Below, one piece after another: positions 1 to 7,983 of a DNA stretch of 64,000 nt (position 1 is the first letter of the stretch; each line of letters opens with the position of its first letter). Source of the stretch: Bradyrhizobium sp. LTSP885 (lineage in GTDB: Bacteria > Pseudomonadota > Alphaproteobacteria > Rhizobiales > Xanthobacteraceae); assembly GCF_000938305.1 (NCBI RefSeq), contig NZ_JYMT01000036.1, positions 124,001 through 188,000 of the forward strand, in the 5' to 3' direction. Below the pieces are notes generated by a model. The model was not told where the DNA came from. It ran no database searches and saw nothing but the letters and a program-made list of their open reading frames with translations. The position numbers and the translations under genes are program-made.

Positions 1-2
1 GC

Positions 3-746
3 TGGTTCCAGCCGGAGCGCCGCGTCCGCGCCGCCAACGAAGTCAATTTCGACATCCTCAAGGGCGAGACGCTCGGCCTGGTCGGCGAATCCGGCTCCGG
101 AAAATCCTCGGTGGCGCGGCTCGTGATGCGCCTGATCGAACCTGATCGGGGCACCGTGCGCCTCGGCGATACTGATTTCACCCGCATCGCCGGCCGCGCG
201 CTGCGCAAGGAGCGCAGCCGGATCCAGATGATCTTCCAGGATCCGTTCGCCTCGCTCAATCCGCGCCGTAAGGTCGGCAACATCATCGCCGACGGGCCGA
301 TCGCCCACGGCACCGATCCACTGGTGGCGCGGCAGCGCGCCGGCGAGCTGCTCGGCCTGGTCGGCCTCAATGCCAGCGCGATGGAACGCTATCCGCACGA
401 ATTTTCCGGCGGCCAGCGCCAGCGCATCGGCATTGCGCGCGCGCTCGCGCTCGAGCCCGAGATCATCGTCGCCGACGAAGCCGTTTCCGCGCTCGATGTG
501 TCCGTGCAGGCGCAGGTGCTCAATCTGTTGGAAGATCTGAAGGCGCGGCTCGGCCTGTCGATGCTGTTCATCACCCACGATCTGCGCGTCGCCGCTCAGA
601 TCTGCGACCGGATCGCGGTGATGCAGCGTGGCGCGATCGTCGAGCTGAAGCCCACGGCCGCGCTGTTCGCAGCCCCCGAGCACGCCTACACAAGCGAACT
701 GCTCGCCGCCGTTCCGGGCCAGATTTCCTCGTCGCGGGCGGCCTGA
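3..746 (+). CDS. Oligopeptide/dipeptide ABC transporter ATP-binding protein (5' truncated)
   Basis: The ATPase hydrolyses ATP at the inner membrane to drive import of a peptide-like solute. The reading frame is open from the window edge, so the N-terminus is missing. The visible part has Walker A (GESGSGKS, about residue 30), the signature SGGQRQRIGIARAL, Walker B with DEAVSALDVSVQAQ, and the switch His in FITHDL. The wording DEAVSALDVSVQAQ and the C-terminal peptide-transporter tail are typical of the OppF/DppF type. It ends 3 bases before the next gene on the same strand, so it closes a transporter operon whose other parts lie outside the window. The substrate cannot be read from the ATPase. 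Confidence 0.93.
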   Translation, partial: WFQPERRVRAANEVNFDILKGETLGLVGESGSGKSSVARLVMRLIEPDRGTVRLGDTDFTRIAGRALRKERSRIQMIFQDPFASLNPRRKVGNIIADGPIAHGTDPLVARQRAGELLGLVGLNASAMERYPHEFSGGQRQRIGIARALALEPEIIVADEAVSALDVSVQAQVLNLLEDLKARLGLSMLFITHDLRVAAQICDRIAVMQRGAIVELKPTAALFAAPEHAYTSELLAAVPGQISSSRAA

Positions 747-749
747 CCG

Positions 750-1685
750 ATGCGCTGCGTGCTTGTCAGCAAGAGCCTCGATCTGCGCGGCTATTTCGGC
801 GCGGAGTTCGCGCGCTCCGCGCCTCGCATCGAGTTGGTGGATCATACCGCCGATGCGACGGCCGAGGATGTCCGGCTCGCACTGGCCTGGCATCCGCCGG
901 ATGATGCGTTTGAACGCTACCCGAATTTGCAGGCGGTCTGCTCGATCGCCGCCGGCGTCGACAACATCATGGCCTGCCCGAGCCTGCCACCCGATGTCGA
1001 TGTGGTACGCGTGGTCGACCCCGGACAGGCGCAGATGATGTCCGGCTACATCGTCTGGCACGTGATCGGCCATCAGCGCGGCTTTGCCGCGTTCCGCGCC
1101 CAACAACGCGACCGGATCTGGCGACGCGGCGACCAGCGGCGCGCGAGGGATGTCCCGGTCGGCATTCTCGGCAGCGGCGGGATCGGCCAGCGGGTCGCGG
1201 CAGACCTCGCCCAGCTCGGTTTTCCCGTGATGAGCTGGAGCCGGACCGCCAAGCCAGATTCATCGGCGAGCCGCAGCTTCCACGGCCCGGCCGGTCTTGC
1301 CGCAATGGTTGGCGAGAGCGAGTTGCTGGTGAACCTGCTGCCGCTGACGCCGGAGACGCGCGGCATCCTCAACGATAATCTCTTCAGCAGGATGCGGCGC
1401 GGCGGCTATCTGATCCAGGTCGGCCGCGGCGAGCATCTGGTCGAAGCCGACCTGCTCGCAGCGCTCGACTGTGGCCAATTGTCCGGCGCGGCGCTTGACG
1501 TGTTCGCCACCGAGCCGCTGCCGCAGACGCATCCGTTCTGGGATCATCCGCAAATCGTCATCACGCCGCACGACGCCAGCGACGTCAGCATCGGCGCGGT
1601 CGCGGCCACACTCGCCGTGACGGCCGAGGCGATCCGCGCCGGGCAGCGTCCGCCGCATGCGATCGACCGCGCGCGCGGCTATTGA
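750..1685 (+). CDS. D-2-hydroxyacid dehydrogenase (GhrA-like glyoxylate/hydroxypyruvate reductase)
   Basis: This 311-residue cytosolic enzyme should reduce a 2-oxoacid to a D-2-hydroxyacid with NAD(P)H. It has the Rossmann glycine motif GILGSGGIGQRVA in the middle, the catalytic Arg in QVGRGEHL, the Glu in ATEPLPQTHPFW and the catalytic His in ITPHDAS. The short form and the PLPQTHPFWDHP stretch are characteristic of the GhrA subfamily. It lies 3 bases after the ABC ATPase and just before the kinase, so it is probably cotranscribed with an import and catabolic unit. The exact oxoacid is unknown. Confidence 0.88.
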   Translation: MRCVLVSKSLDLRGYFGAEFARSAPRIELVDHTADATAEDVRLALAWHPPDDAFERYPNLQAVCSIAAGVDNIMACPSLPPDVDVVRVVDPGQAQMMSGYIVWHVIGHQRGFAAFRAQQRDRIWRRGDQRRARDVPVGILGSGGIGQRVAADLAQLGFPVMSWSRTAKPDSSASRSFHGPAGLAAMVGESELLVNLLPLTPETRGILNDNLFSRMRRGGYLIQVGRGEHLVEADLLAALDCGQLSGAALDVFATEPLPQTHPFWDHPQIVITPHDASDVSIGAVAATLAVTAEAIRAGQRPPHAIDRARGY

Positions 1686-1704
1686 AGGTTCAGGGATTCG
1701 TCAG

Positions 1705-2769
1705 GTGCAAGGCAGCTCCCCCGTCGTCGCAACAGCGGATCCGATCGATGGATTGCGCGCGGCATCTGCCATTCCGGAGGCCCGTGCCGAAGCGCTGGCC
1801 GCCGAACATTACGGCCTGTCGGTCGCCGTGCGCCGGCTCGACAGCGAACGCGACCAGAATTTTCGGCTGCGCGCGGCTGATGGCCGCGACTACGTCCTGA
1901 AGATCGCCAATCCTACCGAGGATCGCGCGGTCACCAATCTGCAGACCGAGGCGCTGCGCCACATCGCGGCCCGCGATCCCACGCTGCCGATCCCGCGCAT
2001 GGTTCCCGCACGCAACGGTGCAGTCGAGCTCGAAATCACCTTCGATGACGGTTCGACCCGCATCGTGCGTCTGTTGTCCTTCCTGAAGGGAACGCCGATG
2101 CACCAGGCGCCACAGTCAGCGGCGTTGCGCCGTGACGTCGGCCGCTGTGCAGCGGGGCTTGCTTTGGCGCTGCGCGATTTCCACCACCCCGGCGCGAACC
2201 ACAAGCTGTTGTGGGACATCCAGCACGCCGCCGAGCTGCGGCCGCTGATCGGCACCGTGCCATCAGGCCAGCGCGACACCGTCGAACGCTTCCTCGACGG
2301 CTTTGCGACCCACGCCGTGCCGGTGCTGGCGCAACTCTCTATCCAGCCGCTGCACAACGACCTCAATCCGCACAATATCGTGGTCGATCCGGCCGAACAG
2401 GCACACGTCGCAGGGATCATCGATTTCGGTGACCTGACCGCAACGGCCCGCATCAACGACCTCGCGATAGCCGCCGCCTATCAGGTCACCGACAGCGACG
2501 ATCCGCTGGCGCCGGCCTGCGAGCTGATCGCGGCCTATCACGCGGTCGCGCCGCTCGAGGTGCGCGAGCGCGGCATCCTGTTCGACCTGATCGCAACCCG
2601 CATGGTGATGACGATCGTGATCAGCAACATCAGGGCCGCTCGCTATCCCGACAACAGTACGTATATTCTGCGCAACAACAAGCAGGCCTCGGTGCGGCTC
2701 GCCCGGATCGCGGCGCTGACGCGTGAGCAAGCGGCACGGCAGATCGAACGCGCCTGCCTGGGGGAGTGA
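1705..2769 (+). CDS. APH/choline-kinase-fold phosphotransferase, hydroxylysine-kinase-like
   Basis: This is a small-molecule kinase of the aminoglycoside phosphotransferase fold. The N-lobe carries the nucleotide-binding Lys (DYVLKIANP). The catalytic loop LHNDLNPHNI gives the Asp and Asn, and IIDFGDL supplies the metal-binding Asp. I chose GTG at 1705 because AGGGA sits 8 bases upstream and the gene then does not overlap the dehydrogenase. An in-frame ATG at 1657 is possible but lacks a good ribosome site. It is followed after 4 bases by an AGXT2L-like aminotransferase. In animals the same two families act in sequence on hydroxylysine (HYKK then PHYKPL). That pairing suggests phosphorylation of an amino alcohol, and the substrate is inference. 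Confidence 0.82.
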   Translation: MQGSSPVVATADPIDGLRAASAIPEARAEALAAEHYGLSVAVRRLDSERDQNFRLRAADGRDYVLKIANPTEDRAVTNLQTEALRHIAARDPTLPIPRMVPARNGAVELEITFDDGSTRIVRLLSFLKGTPMHQAPQSAALRRDVGRCAAGLALALRDFHHPGANHKLLWDIQHAAELRPLIGTVPSGQRDTVERFLDGFATHAVPVLAQLSIQPLHNDLNPHNIVVDPAEQAHVAGIIDFGDLTATARINDLAIAAAYQVTDSDDPLAPACELIAAYHAVAPLEVRERGILFDLIATRMVMTIVISNIRAARYPDNSTYILRNNKQASVRLARIAALTREQAARQIERACLGE

Positions 2770-2773
2770 TACA

Positions 2774-4036
2774 ATGCCCATGGACAATTCGACGCCAGAC
2801 CTGATCGCGCGGCGTAACCGCCTGCTCGGCCCGGCCTACCGGCTGTTCTATGAAGAGCCGGTACAGGTCGTGCGCGGCGAAGGCGTCTGGCTGTACGATG
2901 CCGCCGGCAACCGCTATCTCGACGCCTACAACAACGTCGCCTCCGTCGGCCACTGCCATCCACGCGTGGTCGAGGCGATCGCGCGGCAGGCCGCGGTGAT
3001 CAACACTCACACCCGGTACCTGCACGAGACCGTGCTCGATTACGCCGAAAGGCTGCTCGCGACTTTTCCCGCCGCGATCGGCAACGTGATGTTCACCTGC
3101 ACCGGCAGCGAGGCCAACGACCTTGCGCTTCGCGTCGCCCGCACCTGCACCGGCGGCACCGGTGTCGTCGTTACCAAAACCGCCTATCACGGCGTCACCA
3201 GCGTGCTGGCCGAGATGTCGCCGTCGCTCGGCCTGCCCGAGCCGACCGCGGCCCATATCCGCCTGGTGCCGGCGCCGCAGTCCGCCGGCGCCGAAACCGG
3301 CGAGATCTTCGCAGGCCACGTCCGTGCCGCGTTCGCGGACATGATACAGAGCGGCATCCGCCCGGCGGCGCTGCTCGTCGACACGATTTTCTCCAGCGAC
3401 GGCGTGTTCGCCGATCCGCCCGGCTTCCTCGCACAAGCGGTCGACGCCGCGAGCGCGGCCGGCGCGCTGTTCATCGCCGACGAGGTGCAGCCCGGCTTCG
3501 GCCGCTGCGGTGAGGGGCTGTGGGGTTTTGCCCGCCACGGCCTCGTCCCCGACATGGTCACGATGGGCAAGCCGATGGGCAATGGCCATCCGGTCGCCGC
3601 GATGGCCGCGCGCCCGGAGCTGTTGAGGGAGTTCGGCGCGCGCTCGCGCTATTTCAACACTTTTGGTGGCAATCCCGTCTCGGCCGCTGCCGCCATGGCC
3701 GTGCTCGACGTCATCGAGCAGGAGGGCCTGATCGAGAACGCTGGAAGCACCGGCGCTTATTTACGCGAGCGGCTCAACACACTGCGCGCCAGGCATGAGC
3801 TGATCGCGGAGGTCCGCGGCGCTGGCCTGTTCATCGGCGTCGAACTGCGCCACGGCGCTGCGCCCGCAACGAAGGAGACGGCGAAGCTCGTCAACAGCTT
3901 GCGCGAACGTCGCGTACTGATCAGCGCCGCCGGACCCAACGGCAATGTGCTGAAGATCCGGCCACCGCTGGTGTTCGGCAGAGAGCATGCCGATCTCCTG
4001 ATCGAGACGCTCGATCAGGCGCTGCGCGAGATCTAG
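2774..4036 (+). CDS. Class III PLP aminotransferase, AGXT2L-type phospholyase candidate
   Basis: This 420-residue fold-type I PLP enzyme has a PLP-phosphate region TGSEANDLALR, the cofactor Asp in DEVQPGFGRCGE and the Schiff-base Lys in TMGKPMGNGHPV. The N-terminal wording YLDAYNNVASVGHCHP and INTHTRYLHE is that of the AGXT2L family, whose characterised members eliminate phosphate from phosphoethanolamine or 5-phosphohydroxylysine rather than transaminate. ATG 2774 was chosen because GGGGAG lies 7 bases upstream; an upstream in-frame start at 2723 lies inside the kinase gene. Coupling to the kinase supports a phosphorylate-then-eliminate route. A true aminotransferase role cannot be excluded. 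Confidence 0.85.
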   Translation: MPMDNSTPDLIARRNRLLGPAYRLFYEEPVQVVRGEGVWLYDAAGNRYLDAYNNVASVGHCHPRVVEAIARQAAVINTHTRYLHETVLDYAERLLATFPAAIGNVMFTCTGSEANDLALRVARTCTGGTGVVVTKTAYHGVTSVLAEMSPSLGLPEPTAAHIRLVPAPQSAGAETGEIFAGHVRAAFADMIQSGIRPAALLVDTIFSSDGVFADPPGFLAQAVDAASAAGALFIADEVQPGFGRCGEGLWGFARHGLVPDMVTMGKPMGNGHPVAAMAARPELLREFGARSRYFNTFGGNPVSAAAAMAVLDVIEQEGLIENAGSTGAYLRERLNTLRARHELIAEVRGAGLFIGVELRHGAAPATKETAKLVNSLRERRVLISAAGPNGNVLKIRPPLVFGREHADLLIETLDQALREI

Positions 4037-4048
4037 CGGAGCTGTGCC

Positions 4049-4618
4049 CTATCTCGATCCGACCGTCGCGGTCTTGGCCGGCGACAATGCAGCCCATTCC
4101 TTGTCGGCCTTGGGACCGCTGGGATCACCGGTCAGTCCGACCAATTGTCCCGGCAGCACGTCGTTGGTCTGCTTCCAGGTCTGGGTTTGGCAGAGCAGTT
4201 TCAGCATGCATCCCCTCAGCTTCAGCCGGTCGGACGAGTCGCGCCACAGCATCACCGAGTAGGACCTGCCGTCCTCCGCATTGTAGATGTCGCCGTCGAA
4301 CCATCCTTCCGGCGTCGGCTTCAGGCCCATGATCAGCTGATGACCAAGAACGTTGCGCGCTCGCTTCGAGGTGTCAGGATTGTAGCTGTCGCGGACCGGC
4401 TGGCCGCGTTCGTCGAGCGGATCCTTCATCCACACGATGTAGCCGCAGATCCGCTGCTGCCCCGCGCCACAACGCTCGAGCCGGATACGGGCGCGCCCGT
4501 CTTCGGTCGACCAGGTTCCGCTTGGATCGGCGGGGCTTGCCGCCTCGGCGCGGCCAATCGTGCTCATCAGAACCGCGGCAACGACGCCGCGCAGGATCAG
4601 TCGAAACAAGATACTCAT
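4049..4618 (-). CDS. DUF2147 family secreted protein
   Basis: This 189-residue protein begins with a signal peptide (charged start, hydrophobic core, probable cleavage after GRAEA). It carries the DUF2147 pattern: GTWSTEDGRARIRLERC, CGYIVWMKDPLDERGQP, the R-N-L-G-x-x-I-M-G stretch, DGDIYNAEDGRSYSV and a late Cys pair. It is predicted to be periplasmic, with a small beta-barrel fold and no assigned reaction. It converges on the aminotransferase gene with only 12 bases between them. The C-terminal 40 residues extend beyond the core domain. Confidence 0.85.
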   Translation of the reverse strand: MSILFRLILRGVVAAVLMSTIGRAEAASPADPSGTWSTEDGRARIRLERCGAGQQRICGYIVWMKDPLDERGQPVRDSYNPDTSKRARNVLGHQLIMGLKPTPEGWFDGDIYNAEDGRSYSVMLWRDSSDRLKLRGCMLKLLCQTQTWKQTNDVLPGQLVGLTGDPSGPKADKEWAALSPAKTATVGSR

Positions 4619-4694
4619 CTATTGCACCCTTCGTTGGTTTTACTCATGCGCTCCGCCGCGCGCCTGATAGCGCCAGGCTTCGGAAAAACGACGC

Positions 4695-5357
4695 TCATCT
4701 GAACTGCGTCACCAGACTCTCGGCACCCTTGTCGATGCCGGCGAACGATGCCGCGAGCGGGCCGATGCTGGACTTGATGTCGTAGGCATCGGGATATTGC
4801 TTGGTGACGTAGGCGCTGAGCAGGCGCGCCGTCGATGCGTCGAAGATCTCGACGGCATAGATCACCGAACCGGTCATCATCCCCTCGCCGCCGCGCGCCG
4901 CCTGCACACCGTTGTAGACGGCGCCGGCCATGTCGAACCGCGACAGCGTGCCGAGGACGGGAGTGTTGGCGACCGCGCCGGTCAGGGTCAGCCGGACCCG
5001 AAGCGTGTTCGGGCCACGCCTGTTCACCATGGCGAAGCGGCTGGCGAGCCTGGTCATGAAGCTCGTCTGCATGTGAGCCGCGAGCTCAGCCTTGTCGCTG
5101 TCGGACATGTCGCCGAACTGGTGATCGCGGCCGTGATAGATGGCGACGGGATCGAGGATGGCCTTGTTGTAGCTCCGCCAGTCGACCTCGGTGGCGTAGC
5201 GATAGGGCACGCGGCCGGTCGTGTCGGACGTGTCAGGCGCCATGTAGGACGAGGACGCCACGTCCGAATAAGGCACCGGCGCGACGCTGGCGCACCCGGC
5301 TGCGATCGAGCAAAGCAGCAGCAATCCCAGACCGCGCGTAGCGATCGAGCTATCCAT
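4695..5357 (-). CDS. DUF3313-type lipoprotein
   Basis: A 220-residue protein with a lipoprotein signal (LLLLCSIAAGC, lipobox AAGC at about residue 21) and a body resembling the DUF3313 family. Recognisable stretches are YNKAILDPVAIY near residue 65 and the later VEIFDASTARLLSAYV. The start at 5357 is supported by GGAGGAG 8 bases upstream on the minus strand; an in-frame start further upstream would bury the signal. It should be anchored to the periplasmic face of a membrane. A perfect 18-base palindrome lies 130 bases upstream, so it is probably under TetR-type repression. Its function is unknown. Confidence 0.82.
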   Translation of the reverse strand: MDSSIATRGLGLLLLCSIAAGCASVAPVPYSDVASSSYMAPDTSDTTGRVPYRYATEVDWRSYNKAILDPVAIYHGRDHQFGDMSDSDKAELAAHMQTSFMTRLASRFAMVNRRGPNTLRVRLTLTGAVANTPVLGTLSRFDMAGAVYNGVQAARGGEGMMTGSVIYAVEIFDASTARLLSAYVTKQYPDAYDIKSSIGPLAASFAGIDKGAESLVTQFR

Positions 5358-5488
5358 TCCAGTCTCCTCCAGCGGCCTTTCGGGAACGCCCTTGTGCTGC
5401 GGGCCCGCGACGCCGGGCGGAAGCCCGTCGCCGCCGGCAACGTCGACCTCCGACGAATGCCCGGCCTTAATCGATGCGGCAGACAATA

Positions 5489-5506
5489 AAACCGACTAGT
5501 CGGTTT
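5489..5506. promoter_or_regulatory. Perfect 18-bp palindrome, probable TetR operator
   Basis: AAACCGACTAGTCGGTTT is fully self-complementary and lies in AT-rich DNA between the end of the TetR gene and the start of the lipoprotein gene, both on the minus strand. Its length and its ACCGAC/GTCGGT arms are typical of TetR-family operators. The nearest candidate regulator is the TetR encoded at 5561-6247. The site would control the lipoprotein gene. Confidence 0.7.
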
Positions 5507-5560
5507 GTAAAGTACAAAAATGAATGGAAATGATCGGCCGCAGGATTATCCCTGCTGGGG

Positions 5561-6247
5561 TCAGGTACCGGCGCGCGGCTTCCGGGCCGGCCGTTCGGAC
5601 GCGGCGCCCGATTTGGCGGCCCCCGCCGGCTTGGATTCAGCCTTGGATGCGGCCTTGGACGCGGCTTTGGATGCCGCCTTGGGCTGCTCCAGCGCGGTCC
5701 ACTGCTTGTCGTCGAGCAGGCGCTCGAACAGCCGGTTGCGGTCGGCCTCGCTCAGCGGCGACAGACCGAACATCGAGCTGAGCAACAGTCCCCTCGCCGC
5801 GGCCCAACGCAGCATCGCCAGCTCCGGATCCTTCGCTTCGGCCTTGATCGCCTTGATCCTCTTGACGTCGATCTCGCGCGGCGCGTTCATCAAGCTCGGA
5901 TTCTCGACCATCGCCGCGAGCAGGCCGAGCGACGCCGAATTTGGCTTGATCGTCGCCTCCCACACGGTGGCGAGCTGCGTCGCCAGCTCAGGCTGCTCGG
6001 ATGTGGCGCGCGCCTTCTCCATGTAGCGGCTGGAGAACTCCTCGAAATAGATCACCTGCTGTTCCAGCAGCGCCTTGAGCACCGCCTCCTTGGTGCGGAA
6101 CTGGTGCATCACACCGCCCTTGCTCAGGCCGCTTTCACGCGCGATCGCATCGAGCGTCAGCCGACCGGGCCCGTCACGCGAGATGACCTTGATCGCGGCC
6201 TGCAGCACCGCGTTGCGGGATCGTTCTGATCGGGAAGGATTGTCCAT
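5561..6247 (-). CDS. TetR/AcrR family regulator with Lys/Ala-rich tail
   Basis: This is a 228-residue DNA-binding repressor. The N-terminal helix-turn-helix runs VISRDGPGRLTLDAIARESG then LSKGGVMHQFRTKEAVL, followed by a helical ligand domain resembling TetR_C domains of AcrR-like proteins. The last 35 to 40 residues are an unusual low-complexity tail built on a repeated A-A-S-K unit and ending in basic residues. ATG 6247 is chosen because the HTH then sits at the usual distance. It is divergent from a second TetR gene across 160 bases. Likely targets are the palindrome at 5489 and itself. Confidence 0.9.
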   Translation of the reverse strand: MDNPSRSERSRNAVLQAAIKVISRDGPGRLTLDAIARESGLSKGGVMHQFRTKEAVLKALLEQQVIYFEEFSSRYMEKARATSEQPELATQLATVWEATIKPNSASLGLLAAMVENPSLMNAPREIDVKRIKAIKAEAKDPELAMLRWAAARGLLLSSMFGLSPLSEADRNRLFERLLDDKQWTALEQPKAASKAASKAASKAESKPAGAAKSGAASERPARKPRAGT

Positions 6248-6291
6248 TGTCGATTCGAAAACTCCAGGACGGCAGCATTGTTCGTTGAAGC

Positions 6292-6308
6292 GACAGTTCT
6301 CCACTGTC
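6292..6308. promoter_or_regulatory. Inverted repeat between divergent TetR genes
   Basis: GACAGT-TCTCC-ACTGTC is a perfect 6-base inverted repeat with a 5-base spacer in the 160-base region between the two divergent TetR genes. Position and shape suit autoregulation of one or both. No binding data can be inferred from sequence alone. Confidence 0.45.
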
Positions 6309-6407
6309 AAGCGACTTGATGGCGCGGGATTGCAGGCTGGCTCGACGCACGTCTGAAACACAACCCGTTTTGTGCTAAGTCCGGGACATCGGAGTGTGAA
6401 TCAGACA

Positions 6408-7019
6408 ATGGCGAGCAGCAGGGCGGACATCGAGGGTGGCACGACGGCGCGCCGCGGCCGGCCGCGATCGGCCGCGACCACGGCCGCCATCTTGCAAAGC
6501 GCCTACACGCTGATGGCGACCACCGGCCTTGCCGCCACCACCATCGACGCGATCGCCCGCCATTCCAACGTCTCGAAAATGACGATCTACAAATGGTGGC
6601 CGTCGCGCGAAGCGCTGCTGATCCACGCGTTCCTCGACCAGGCTTCGCGCGCCGTGCCGTTGCACGGGACCGGCAATCCGGTGGCGCAAATTCGCCGCCA
6701 CGCGGCGACCTATACCGAGGCGTTGCAGGGCGAGTTCGGGCGGGTGCAGCTTGCGGTGATCTCCGAATGCATCTCGACAACCGGATCGGCGGAGATCTTC
6801 TACGAACGCTATCTCGGCCTTCGCCGCAGCAAGATGCTGGAGACCATCATCGCCGGCCGGAAAGATGGCAGCATCGGCGCGTCGGGCGCGCCCGGCGATC
6901 TCTTTGACGCGATCTATGGCAGCCTGTTCTATCGCTACGTCTTCGGCATCAAGCCGCTGACGCCGGCCTACGCCCGCAACCTCGTCAACCTGGTGCTGCA
7001 GCCGCGCGCGGATGCATAA
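6408..7019 (+). CDS. TetR/AcrR family regulator
   Basis: A 203-residue regulator. Its HTH covers LMATTGLAATTIDAIARHSN and VSKMTIYKWWPSREALL, where the YKWWPSRE recognition helix is typical of the group carrying a TetR_C_33/AefR-like C-terminal domain. The C-terminal part (YERYLGLRRSKMLE, then LFYRYVFGIKPL) forms the ligand-binding and dimer domain. ATG 6408 fits the usual length; GTG at 6396 is an alternative. It meets the desaturase gene tail to tail with no gap, so it may control the desaturase/hydrolase pair or its divergent TetR neighbour. Confidence 0.88.
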   Translation: MASSRADIEGGTTARRGRPRSAATTAAILQSAYTLMATTGLAATTIDAIARHSNVSKMTIYKWWPSREALLIHAFLDQASRAVPLHGTGNPVAQIRRHAATYTEALQGEFGRVQLAVISECISTTGSAEIFYERYLGLRRSKMLETIIAGRKDGSIGASGAPGDLFDAIYGSLFYRYVFGIKPLTPAYARNLVNLVLQPRADA

Positions 7020-7970
7020 TCAGGCAGCCTTCTGGCGCTGCCGGCGAAACCATGCCCAGGTCTCGCGCGTCACGGCGCGGTAATTCCGGCCGCGAAACAC
7101 GATGTGGCCGTCGACGATGGCGTTCAGCTTCGGCAGCGCGTGGAACGGCACCGTCGGATAGGCGTGGTGCTCGACATGGTAGGGCATGTTCCAGGCAAAC
7201 CATTTCATGATGGCGCCGGTCATCGTGGTGCGGGTATTTTCAAACGCGCTGCGGGTCTGCTCGCAGCCGGTGTGTTCCGCATAGAGATACGGACGGAGAA
7301 TGAGCTGGCCGGCCAGCACGGGGACAATCCACACCCAGAGCAGGATCGCGCTGTGCAGCGCGAGCGATGCGATCAGCAGGATCAGATAACCGGCGAGATA
7401 AAGCCGCGCTTCCCTGACGATGCCAGCGCGCTTGTTCTGGGGGATCCACGGAACGACGACCTTGCCGGTCAACGCGTGGCGGAGCATCAGGCGCACGCGG
7501 GTCAGGACCTGCAGCAGTCCGGTATAGGCGATCGCGAGTTGCGTATCCGAAGCCGGCTTCTGCCCCAGGATCAGCTCCGGATCCTTGTCGGGATCCTGCG
7601 TGTAGCGGTGATGGTCCCAGTGGAACAGGCAGTAGTATTCGTAAGGCAGTCCGATCGCGAAAGCGGAGAGATTGCCGACCGCAACGTTGATCGCACGGCT
7701 GCGGAACGCGGTCTTGTGCGCGGTCTCGTGCACGACCATGAACAGGAACGCGACGAAATAGCCCTGCACCGCGATCAGCGGCAGCGCCCATAGGAGCCCA
7801 TAGCGCGACGAGACCAGCGCAATCAGCGTTCCGACGATGAGAATCATTCCGTAATGGCTTGCCGTGCGTATCGCACCTGCAAAATTCGACTTGGCCGACA
7901 ATTCGCGGAGCACGACCGGGCTCAGGGGCTTCAGGCGCGGGCCTGCATCATGGATCTCTGCGGTGCTCAT
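7020..7970 (-). CDS. Membrane fatty acid desaturase family protein
   Basis: This 316-residue integral membrane di-iron enzyme has the three histidine boxes of the family: HETAHKTAF, HWDHHRYTQ and, near the C-terminus, HVEHHAYP. Hydrophobic stretches around residues 40-80 and 190-235 give the four-helix topology. It would introduce a double bond or hydroxyl group into an acyl chain or similar lipid using O2 and an electron donor not encoded here. It is 13 bases downstream of the MetX-like hydrolase on the same strand, so the two are probably one transcript. The substrate is unknown. Confidence 0.9.
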   Translation of the reverse strand: MSTAEIHDAGPRLKPLSPVVLRELSAKSNFAGAIRTASHYGMILIVGTLIALVSSRYGLLWALPLIAVQGYFVAFLFMVVHETAHKTAFRSRAINVAVGNLSAFAIGLPYEYYCLFHWDHHRYTQDPDKDPELILGQKPASDTQLAIAYTGLLQVLTRVRLMLRHALTGKVVVPWIPQNKRAGIVREARLYLAGYLILLIASLALHSAILLWVWIVPVLAGQLILRPYLYAEHTGCEQTRSAFENTRTTMTGAIMKWFAWNMPYHVEHHAYPTVPFHALPKLNAIVDGHIVFRGRNYRAVTRETWAWFRRQRQKAA

Positions 7971-7983
7971 GTCGTCTCACAAG

